DNA from: JABHQR01 sp043812455
Lineage (GTDB): Archaea > Nanobdellota > Nanobdellia > Woesearchaeales > GW2011-AR9
Length of the DNA stretch: 33,640 bases
Assembly: GCA_043812455.1 (NCBI GenBank)
Contig: JBDRMB010000035.1
Coordinates: 1-33,640 of the forward strand
Reading direction: 5' to 3'
The notes beneath the pieces were generated by a model. It was not told where the DNA came from, made no database searches, and was given only the letters and a program-made list of their open reading frames with translations. Position 1 is the first letter of the stretch; every line of letters begins with the position of its first letter. This document shows positions 7,959 to 15,700 of the stretch, one piece after another. The position numbers were made by a program, and so were the translations under genes.

Positions 7959-9230
7959 CTATTTTAAATTATCCCACCTTTTAGCATCAACAATCTTAGT
8001 TGATCTCTCCCAAAAGAACAGATCCCTCTTTGCTACTCCATACCCTTCCGAAGCAGCAGTTTTTAGATGTTCAACATCAGAATATTCTGCAACGATATTT
8101 GCATTAACAAATGAATCTCCCTCCTTAAGAGCTCTCATACTTCTTCCCACACCATCATTAATCAAATATTCATCCCCTATCCTTATTGCGTCAATTGGTT
8201 TGTTTACATGAGATTTTGCCCCCTCTCTAAATAAATGAGTAGCATCAGTAGTTTCATGACCCCTAAGTTTGTTAATTGGAATTTTACTTGCAACTTCAGT
8301 TCCACTTTTAGCAAGCTTAGCGCCTGTTTTCAACTCAGTCACTGCGGGAACTAAAGCTATGCCTGCCCAAGCTACATTTCCTGCACTGGGTTCTTGAACT
8401 GCTGTTTGGACATCATTAATATCCTGATTAGTAAAATAAGCTCCAATATAAGGCATCCAATAAGGTGAAGTTATCGCTGCCAAATAAGTTGCACCGACTG
8501 CTAAGCCCATTAAAGCAACAGGAATATGCCCATCAGGATCAACATACTTGTACGGATTGTTCAAGACGTAAGAATACCTGTTCAAATTCTGTGGATCATA
8601 ATAATCAGCAATGATAGTATCTGGCTGAGTGAACTGTCTCATTTCAGCATCATAATACCTTGCACCATAATACAACAAATTAGTACTATCCTGCTCCTTA
8701 CCATTATACAAGAAATCAGTATCTCCACCGCTCAATACTTTGCCGTAAGGTAAATACTCAGTTTCTTCAACAACAGCACCATTGTCATCAGTAACTACAG
8801 TATGACTTCCTAAATGGTCGTTATGGTAATATTTCCTGCTGCCATCTGGATCATCTCGGGCAATAGTTTCACCATCTAAGAAATAATAGTAAGTGTCTTC
8901 TGTTCCGTTAGCATCAACTTTTCGAACCTGTTCAGGAAAAGGATAATAAGTAGTTTCAGAAGTCCCATCAAAGAAATGCTCAACTTTCTTAACTCTGTTG
9001 CCTTCATAATCATAGGCATACTCTTCAATTAGATTTCCAAGAGAATCATAAACCTCAACCAATTGATTGAATTCATTATAAACATAAGAAAAATACTGCC
9101 CATCAATTAAGTTACCGTTGTTATCGTAAGTTAAAGAGAAAGTTTCAGCGTGAGCAACTGGCATTGCAATGACTAAGGACATTAAGAATATCGCTACAAC
9201 TAAATTAAATTTAGTGAATATTTTTCGCAC
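7959..9230 (-). CDS. Secreted RHS-core protein with variable C-terminal toxin-like domain (TcC-like)
   Basis: From a GTG at 9230 this is a 423-residue exported protein. The signal peptide (VRKIFTKFNLVVAIFLMSL...) ends near VAHA, then come a few YD repeats (YDNNGNLIDG, YDSLGNLIEEYAYDYEGN). The full RHS-associated core follows: NDHLGSHTVVTDDNG, EYLPYGKV, YNGKEQD, LYYGARYYD, and NNPYKYVDPDGH, which matches the DPxG self-cleavage region of bacterial RHS/TcC proteins. The ~185-residue C-terminus after the core differs in character. It contains a hydrophobic segment, then PIDAIRIGDEYLINDGVGR, reminiscent of a ParB/sulfiredoxin-fold domain. A TTG at 9260 keeps the frame, but the GTG is preceded by GGTGGGGG and lies downstream of the TATA box, so it is preferred. 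First gene of the operon; two candidate immunity ORFs follow. Toxin activity is inference. Confidence 0.88.
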   Translation of the reverse strand: MRKIFTKFNLVVAIFLMSLVIAMPVAHAETFSLTYDNNGNLIDGQYFSYVYNEFNQLVEVYDSLGNLIEEYAYDYEGNRVKKVEHFFDGTSETTYYPFPEQVRKVDANGTEDTYYYFLDGETIARDDPDGSRKYYHNDHLGSHTVVTDDNGAVVEETEYLPYGKVLSGGDTDFLYNGKEQDSTNLLYYGARYYDAEMRQFTQPDTIIADYYDPQNLNRYSYVLNNPYKYVDPDGHIPVALMGLAVGATYLAAITSPYWMPYIGAYFTNQDINDVQTAVQEPSAGNVAWAGIALVPAVTELKTGAKLAKSGTEVASKIPINKLRGHETTDATHLFREGAKSHVNKPIDAIRIGDEYLINDGVGRSMRALKEGDSFVNANIVAEYSDVEHLKTAASEGYGVAKRDLFFWERSTKIVDAKRWDNLK

Positions 9231-9231
9231 G

Positions 9232-9285
9232 CCCCCACCTAAAAAACTCACATATACCAAATTCCTACGCTGACTTAATATTTAA
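9232..9285 (-). promoter_or_regulatory. Promoter and ribosome binding site of the RHS operon
   Basis: On the minus strand TTAAATATTA (9276-9285) is a good archaeal TATA box. Transcription would start about 25 bases downstream, near 9254, leaving a leader of roughly 25 nt. That leader carries GGTGGGGG (9232-9239) just before the GTG at 9230, which decides the start codon in favour of GTG over the TTG at 9260. Confidence 0.6.
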
Positions 9286-9312
9286 TTGTTTCGGGTGAAT
9301 CTATGTTAATTA

Positions 9313-9415
9313 GATTTTTATCACCACTCCCCAGCAATTACAACTGAAACGTTTTTAAAGAAATGTTACTTTTGGGGTAGTATATGGCAAAAAGATCACT
9401 ATTAGAACGGATGTT
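9313..9415 (+). repeat. Duplicated promoter plus 5' coding segment, copy 1
   Basis: This segment aligns along its length with 10777-10880. Shared exact blocks include GAAACGTTTTTAAAGAA and the start-codon region ATGGCAAAAAGATCACTATT. Copy 1 begins with the 17-bp repeat also found at 862-878. Copies 1 and 2 flank the ATPase gene as direct repeats. Confidence 0.75.
9350..9360 (+). promoter_or_regulatory. TATA box in front of the truncated lipoprotein copy
   Basis: CGTTTTTAAAG lies 23 nt before the ATG at 9384, identical in sequence and spacing to the TATA box at 10814-10824 of the intact gene. It would give leaderless transcription of a very short frame. Confidence 0.55.
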
Positions 9416-9425
9416 AGTGGTTTAA
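9384..9425 (+). pseudogene. 13-codon remnant of the MAKRSLLE lipoprotein gene
   Basis: ATG at 9384 opens MAKRSLLERMLVV and stops at TAA 9423-9425. The first eight codons are identical to those of the 594-residue lipoprotein at 10848. After codon eight the two copies can be aligned only with small insertions or deletions, for about 20 more bases. It is most simply a leftover 5' end from a duplication or replacement that also placed the ATPase gene here. A functional short peptide or a decoy leader cannot be excluded. Confidence 0.6.
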
Positions 9426-9446
9426 TGTGCTTAAAATTATTTTGAT

Positions 9447-9510
9447 TTTGGTTTAGTAAACCAAATATTAGTTTAAAAATGTGGTCTGACAAACCAAATA
9501 TTTATAAATG
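9447..9510 (+). promoter_or_regulatory. Two tandem operator-like dyads and TATA box of the ATPase gene
   Basis: TTTGGTTTAGTAAACCAAA (9447-9465) is a dyad with perfect 8-bp arms. A second, degenerate copy GTGGTCTGACAAACCAA (9481-9497) is centred 33 bp downstream, about three helical turns. Both are followed by ATATT. The second abuts the TATA box ATTTATAAA (about 9499-9507), some 25 nt before the ATG at 9533, which implies a leaderless mRNA. The layout suggests repression by a dimeric DNA-binding protein at two sites. Confidence 0.65.
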
Positions 9511-9532
9511 ATTAGGTGTTTTTACATTAAAA

Positions 9533-10777
9533 ATGGAAAAATCAGTAATAAAAGATCTGCTCTTGAAACAGAATGAAATAATAAAAGATATTTCTATCCC
9601 TAGAACTCTTTTCAATGAGATAAAGGAAGATAACCCATTTATTGTAGTAATATCTGGTGTCAGAAGATGTGGGAAATCTACTTTATTAAACCAGATAAGA
9701 ACAGAAGATTGTTATTATGTCAATTTTGATGATGAACGGTTGATAGATTTCACTGTTAAAGATTTTCAAAAGATGTATGAACTTTTAATTGAACTTTTTG
9801 GTGAAAAAGAGATATTTCTTTTCGATGAGATACAGAACATTGAAGCTTGGGAAAGGTTTGTAAGAAGATTACATGACAATAAGAAGAAAGTTTATGTCAC
9901 TGGATCAAACGCTTCAATGTTAAGTAAGGAATTAGGGACACACTTAACAGGAAGACATCTTGCTTATGAATTATATCCTTTTTCATTCAAAGAATTTCTA
10001 ATATTTAAAGATTATAGATTAAGCTCGTTAGATAAATTAAATTCAATAGATAAAAGTAACATCAAAAAATTTTTTAATGAATATCTTAAAGAAGGTGGTT
10101 TTCCTGAATACTTACAAACAAGAAAGAAACAATATCTTCAAACAGTCTATTCAAATATTTTATATCGGGACATAATTACGAGATATAATCTTACTTCAGA
10201 AAAACCAATAAAGGAAACTGTTTATTTTGCAGCTAGTAATATCGGAAAAGAACTTAGTTTTAATACTATCAAAAACATTACGGGATTAACTAGTGCAACG
10301 ACAATAAAAGAATATTTTGAATATCTTGAAAATAGTTATCTAGTATTTTTAATTCCAAAATATGACCCTTCATTGAAAAAACAAGCTTATGCTTCTAAGA
10401 AAGCTTATTTTGTTGATAATGGGATGGCAAATGAAATTGGTTTCAGGGTCAGTGAGGACGAAGGAAGACTTCTTGAAAATGTTGTATTTCTTGAATTAAA
10501 AAGATTTGGGAAAGATATATTTTTTCATAGAAACAAAAAAGAATGTGATTTTCTTATTAGGGAAGGATTAAAGATAAAACAAGCAATACAAGTAACTTGT
10601 TATTTAAATGACAAGAATAAGGAAAGAGAAATAGATGGACTTATGGAAGCATTGGATAAGTATAAACTAAAAGAAGGATTGATATTGACTTTAGATGAAG
10701 AGAAAGAGATTAATAAAAATAATAAAAAAATCATTATAATGCCAGTTTGGAAATGGCTTCTTGAAGCAAGAGTGTAA
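9533..10777 (+). CDS. AAA_14/DUF4143-type ATPase
   Basis: A 414-residue cytoplasmic ATPase of the common archaeal and bacterial AAA_14 + DUF4143 family. Walker A is GVRRCGKST (residues 42-50), Walker B is IFLFDE (94-99) and a sensor-like segment is VYVTGSNASML (120-130), followed by the family-typical LTGRHLAYELYPFSFKEFL. The C-terminal half (from ~200) is the DUF4143 part, with YRDII, a winged-helix-like stretch (ATTIKEYFEYLENSYLVFLI) and a restriction-nuclease-like tail (ENVVFLELKRFG, HRNKKECDFLIREG) resembling the D...ExK arrangement of the PD-(D/E)XK fold. The length is normal for the family, which has no firmly known function. It is a single-gene unit with its own operator-bearing promoter, lying between two direct copies of the lipoprotein promoter. 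Context suggests it may have been inserted or moved there. Confidence 0.93.
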   Translation: MEKSVIKDLLLKQNEIIKDISIPRTLFNEIKEDNPFIVVISGVRRCGKSTLLNQIRTEDCYYVNFDDERLIDFTVKDFQKMYELLIELFGEKEIFLFDEIQNIEAWERFVRRLHDNKKKVYVTGSNASMLSKELGTHLTGRHLAYELYPFSFKEFLIFKDYRLSSLDKLNSIDKSNIKKFFNEYLKEGGFPEYLQTRKKQYLQTVYSNILYRDIITRYNLTSEKPIKETVYFAASNIGKELSFNTIKNITGLTSATTIKEYFEYLENSYLVFLIPKYDPSLKKQAYASKKAYFVDNGMANEIGFRVSEDEGRLLENVVFLELKRFGKDIFFHRNKKECDFLIREGLKIKQAIQVTCYLNDKNKEREIDGLMEALDKYKLKEGLILTLDEEKEINKNNKKIIIMPVWKWLLEARV

Positions 10778-10880
10778 TTTTATTACCACTTTAGTGTGAC
10801 TATCGCACCGAAACGTTTTTAAAGAATTGTTGGTTTTAGGGTAGGATATGGCAAAAAGATCACTATTAGAAGATTTATTA
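10777..10880 (+). repeat. Duplicated promoter plus 5' coding segment, copy 2
   Basis: Second copy of the segment at 9313-9415. It begins at the ATPase stop codon with ATTTTATTACCACT (a diverged form of the 17-bp repeat) and runs through the TATA box into the first ten codons of the lipoprotein. The spacer between repeat and TATA box has diverged more than the TATA and start region. Confidence 0.75.
10814..10824 (+). promoter_or_regulatory. TATA box of the 594-residue lipoprotein
   Basis: CGTTTTTAAAG ends 23 nt before the ATG at 10848, so transcription should begin at or within a few bases of the start codon (leaderless). There is no convincing Shine-Dalgarno sequence between them. Confidence 0.6.
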
Positions 10881-12632
10881 GGTGGATTTAGTTCTACATT
10901 AAGAGGATTGTCACTTGTGGCTATTCCAATGGCTATCCTTGGTTGCGAAGACGGATGTAAAGGCGGAATAATTGGCCCTGACGACGATGATGATACTACT
11001 TCTGGATATACTGCTGAGGACTTAAAAAATTCTGTAAAATGTTATGATCCTGATGATAATTTAGTTGAACTTGACATTATGATTGAAGATGAAACTTATC
11101 GATGCATTTTTGATGCACCTGACGATTTTGGAGGAGATGTAATAATTTCTTATTCTGGCTTACAAGAAGAAAGCATATCAATAAACGAATCTAGTTTAAT
11201 TGCTACTATAACACCTGATATGTATGATGCTAATTTGACTACTTTAGCAGACGGTAGTGATATTGCATTGAAAGATGAGCAATCTTCTTTAACCTTTTCT
11301 ATTAGAAATGATGATTATGTTGGTGGTATGGACATAGAATTACCTTTTGATGTTTATGTGAACAATGAAGCACCTACTTTAGAAAATCCTAATCTTGATT
11401 TAGGTAGAATTATGGTTGGTGAAGACATTCCTGGTTTTAACATACTTGACGAAGCTGGTGTAACTGACCGTGAAGATGAATTAGATGGCAATGGAGATTA
11501 TAATAATGATCTGAAATGTCAAGTTACAGAAACCCCCGAAGGTTTAACTGTTGATGATGATTGTAATGTTAGTGGTGCTTTTGCTGCCACTGGCGATTAT
11601 AATTTTGAAGTTGATGTTATTGATCCGCAAGGTGATTTTGCGACAGTTACTATAACTGCTGGCGCTTTTGATTATCCAACTGTTGATGTTTTGGTTAGTG
11701 ACTTTTTTACTAATGGTATTATGACAGATGGGAATGGTTCTGATATTGTTTCTTATGTTAATGTTAAGTGTAATGATCAAGGAACTCCTGATTTTGAAAG
11801 TACTATAGCAACAGATCTTACTGGTTTTGCAAGTATTCTTGTAGAATCACCCGCTCTTGCTGCTGGTACTCAAGAAGTTGAATGTTTAGTTGTCTCCGAT
11901 GATGAAACTGATCCAACCGATCTTGGTCGATATGCTGCTGTTGGTTTAACAGAAACTGTTGGTAGTGGTAATACTTCTTTAGAAGCTTGGTTAATTTCTA
12001 GTGAGGATTATGATAGCAATGCTCAAGGGGCTACTGGTGTTGATAACAGTATTTGGCATTTATTTGCTCGTAATGCTGAAATGGAAAGTGTTTATGGTAT
12101 AAATGCTGGTGGGGATTTGTTTAAGGTCAATGGTGGTGGAATTATTACAAGTGAGTTGGTTGATGGTGACGTTGAATTTTACAATTATACTTTATCTGAT
12201 GTTATTAATAACTTAGATCCAAGTATTAATCCACCTGGGTACACAGGAGTTTTGGTACAGGATTCTGTAGGTGGTATGATTACTATTGATTGGAATGAAA
12301 CTGCTGGTGTTGTTGATGTCACAAGAAATGTTACTGGAACTAATATTGATAGTGGTACTGTAACTTTAGATGGTACTTATTATTATGATGCCACAGTTGA
12401 AGCAGTAGGAATACTAATAGCTTCTGGTGCATTGAGTGGAACTGTGGAAGAAGGAGATATAGGAAATTTTACTAATCTTACTTATAGTAACGGAACTGAT
12501 AATCCTTCTTACCTTGGTCAAATGCAAACATTAATCAGACAATACTACCCACACGATTTAAACCAAACATTTGTAACCTTTGATGGTGATCAAGTAAACG
12601 TTCGTTATACTGATGGCGATGTTGAATTCTAA
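10848..12632 (+). CDS. Large secreted lipoprotein with Ig-like domains
   Basis: A 594-residue surface protein. The N-terminus MAKRSLLEDLLGG is unusually long and partly charged before the hydrophobic stretch LSLVAIPMAILGC, which gives a lipobox ending at Cys33; CEDGCKGG and an Asp run (DDDDD) follow. Residues ~175-270 form an Ig/cadherin-like domain (NEAPTLENP...VIDPQGD) clearly paralogous to the C-terminus of the protein at 5-814. Residues ~275-380 look like another Ig-like unit, and ~380-594 are a further beta-rich domain with few Cys and no recognised family. The composition is acidic and secreted-like. It is transcribed alone from a TATA box shared in sequence with 9350-9360 and followed by a T-rich tract. 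The role is unknown; cell-surface contact or substrate binding is a guess from architecture. Confidence 0.9.
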   Translation: MAKRSLLEDLLGGFSSTLRGLSLVAIPMAILGCEDGCKGGIIGPDDDDDTTSGYTAEDLKNSVKCYDPDDNLVELDIMIEDETYRCIFDAPDDFGGDVIISYSGLQEESISINESSLIATITPDMYDANLTTLADGSDIALKDEQSSLTFSIRNDDYVGGMDIELPFDVYVNNEAPTLENPNLDLGRIMVGEDIPGFNILDEAGVTDREDELDGNGDYNNDLKCQVTETPEGLTVDDDCNVSGAFAATGDYNFEVDVIDPQGDFATVTITAGAFDYPTVDVLVSDFFTNGIMTDGNGSDIVSYVNVKCNDQGTPDFESTIATDLTGFASILVESPALAAGTQEVECLVVSDDETDPTDLGRYAAVGLTETVGSGNTSLEAWLISSEDYDSNAQGATGVDNSIWHLFARNAEMESVYGINAGGDLFKVNGGGIITSELVDGDVEFYNYTLSDVINNLDPSINPPGYTGVLVQDSVGGMITIDWNETAGVVDVTRNVTGTNIDSGTVTLDGTYYYDATVEAVGILIASGALSGTVEEGDIGNFTNLTYSNGTDNPSYLGQMQTLIRQYYPHDLNQTFVTFDGDQVNVRYTDGDVEF

Positions 12633-12660
12633 TTTTACTTTTTTCTTTATATTTTACTTC
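12633..12660 (+). terminator. T-rich terminator tract
   Basis: Directly after the TAA there are 28 bases that are mostly T, including a run of six, with no hairpin. This suits intrinsic archaeal termination and separates the lipoprotein from the giant gene that starts at 12719. Confidence 0.5.
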
Positions 12661-12672
12661 TTAAAAAAGATA

Positions 12673-12682
12673 CTTTTATATA
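12673..12682 (+). promoter_or_regulatory. TATA box of the giant surface protein gene
   Basis: CTTTTATATA lies 36 nt before the ATG at 12719. Unlike most genes here this leaves a short leader of roughly 10 nt, which contains GTAGGTGTAGTGT but no strong ribosome binding site. Confidence 0.5.
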
Positions 12683-12718
12683 ATAAGAAGCATTGTTAAA
12701 CTACAGTAGGTGTAGTGT

Positions 12719-15700
12719 ATGGTAAAGAGGGGTGAGAGGTGTACTAGAGTTAGTAATAGGTTTGACCTAAATGTAAGCAGTATTCTCAAAGATAATATAA
12801 TTATATCTGTAATTTTCATAATCTCTGTTTTTGTGTTAGGATTTTTCTATCTTAATAGTTTAGATTATGAAAATCAAGAATTTTTTCTAAGTAATTTATT
12901 AACAGGAGCAGCAGTATCTGCTCCTCAACTTTCTGTCAATGATACACCTATCTTAGAAGTAAATGAAACTGAAATTCTTCCGGAACCAGAGATTATTCAA
13001 GAACCCAAAGAAGTTACTGAAGAACCACCAGCAGTTAACGGAGAAAGTCAGCAAGGGATAGGTATAGAAGCACTACCTGATAATGGCCCAATAGGAATTG
13101 CTGCACTAACAAGTTCATTCGTTCTCAGTTCAAGTTCTGGTTATAACAAAACAATAGATAATCTTATTGCTGATCCAGACCCAGGTGCTGGAGTTGATAA
13201 GATTATTTATAATTGGAAAGTTACGGAAGGCGCTGGAGATGTGGAAATATTAGAATTAAACATGCCTTTTGAAGGCAGTTCTAATTCAACGTATACTAGA
13301 GATTATTCTTATAATGGCAATAATGGTACTGTTGTAAATGCTCTCTATAAAGCCACACAAGGTTATGATGGAAATAATGTTTATGAGTTTGATGGTGATT
13401 CTTCTAAGTTCATTAATCTAACTGGGTTTAATAATTTAGATTTTAATTTAAGTGATAGTTCATTAAATGGATTTACTGTTGAAGCTAGGTTTACTAGTGT
13501 TGATGATAGTGGAAAGGAATGTTTGTTGGTTGTTGGTGATAGTGATTTACAATCATCTACAGCAAATAGTTCTTATGCCTTGTATAGAGTTGGAAATTAT
13601 GGTTATATTGATTTTCATATTGCAAACGGATCAAATGTTACTTCTATTGAATCAAATACACAAGTAAACGACTCTCTCTGGCATCACGTGGCAGCAGTCG
13701 TAGACAAACCAAATGATATGGTTTGGCTTTATCTTGATGGTTCTTTGGTAAATAATGTGTCTTTAGAAGATATGACAGGTTCAGTAGGAGCAAGCTCAGG
13801 GAACATAGCCATGATTGGAAGAAATTCACAGTCAGGAATCTTTGACTTCGAATGGAACGGCTCAATAGACGAAGTAAGGATCTGGAAAAGACCACTCTCA
13901 TCTAACCAAATTCTAGAATTGTATAATAACAACACCAACATATTAACATATCCAGAAACATTAGAAAACGAAAAATGGAAAGTTACTGGAATACCAATTA
14001 ACGAAACTGATGATGGAACTCCTTCGGATTCCAACTCTTTGACTGTAAACAGATTAAGCATTCAAGCCGCTCCTACACTTAACGCAACAACCACAGATAA
14101 CACTACATCTGATAACATAACTGCCTGGATAGACATAACTTCTTCGTTTGGAGACCCAACTAAAGGTATCTACAACTTTTACATGAACGGTAGTTCCATC
14201 ACTGACTTATATTATGCATTTGAAGGATATTCGTATCTCACTACAAGCGCTACAAACGGCTCTACAATAGACTATTCAGGAAATGGTTACAATGCTACTG
14301 TCGTTGGTGCTGACTGGAATATGGGTGGACATGACGGTTTTGGTGCCTATACACTTGACGGAGTTGATGATTATATTGTTGCAGATTCTACAAGTGCTGC
14401 TGACTTTACTAAAAATGATTATTACACACTTTGTTCTTGGATTTATCCTACGGTTTCTCCATTTGAAGAGATTTTATCTAATTACAACAATTCACATGGA
14501 TACTATTTAGATAAAGTTGCACCGGGTGAACTTTTACATGGATATATTGGAAACCCTTCGTTTTCAACACAAGTCTACTCTAACATCTCTTTAACATTAA
14601 ACGCATGGCAACATGTATGTATGTCTTTTAATGACAGTTTTAGTGGGATTGAGTTATATATTAATGGAACACGTGTTACAAATGAAACTTCTTATAGTAA
14701 TTTTGGTCCTGAGATTTCAAGTTATTCTAGTCATTATCCTTTTACAATTGGTGCTAGAAGCTGGCCAATAGGTTTTCGTAATTTCAATGGCTCTATAGAT
14801 GAAGTAATGGTTTTCAACAGAGTTCTTTCCCAAGAACAAATAAGCGCCCTCTACAATAACCTAACTAACACAATAGTCTCCCAAGAAACACAAGTCGGAG
14901 ACATTTGGAACGCAACAGTAACTGTAACAGACGGTAAAGATGATGGAACAACTAACTGGACAAATTCAATAACAATCACAGAAGGTTGTACAGATAATGA
15001 TGGTGACGGATTTAACCAAAGTCAATCTAGTTGTGGTACAGTATTTGACTGTGACGATACTGACACCAATACTCTTCCACCATATGATGACATGTCGATA
15101 ACCAGTAACACTGTGCTTTGTAATGGTACGTATAACATCGCAGATTCTGGTTCAACAGGTGTTATCATATTTAACGCTAATAGTGTTAATTTAACTTGTA
15201 ACAATACTTTAATTAACGGATCTGGTACAGGAGTTGGAATTACAACTCAGGGTTTTAATAACTTAATAATAAGTGGTTGTAATGTTAGTAATTATGAAGA
15301 TGCGATTGATACTGGACCTGCAACTTATAACAACCAAATTCTGAACAACATTATTGATGCAACACAATATGCGATTGCATTAAGAGGAGACAATTATACT
15401 ATTCAAAATAACAATATAACTGATGGTTATATATATCTAACTTCAGATGCATATAATAACAATATTACTAACAACATCATTGAAGATACTTCTTACTGTG
15501 TAAAATCCGAAGGATCAAATTACACAACCTTTGATAATAACAATTGTACTGCTGCCCTAATAAGTTTAATTAATGGAACAAGCAATATCATAACAAACAA
15601 TTACATAGACAGATATGTTCTTACCGAAAATGAATTTAATGCAACAATTAGTAATAATAACATTGATACTACGTTTGTACTCTCAATAATTACAACAAAT

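Noticed and set aside
13729..14061. Minus-strand 110-codon frame inside the LamG region
   Set aside because: Antisense shadow of the giant protein, with no start signal and no domain.
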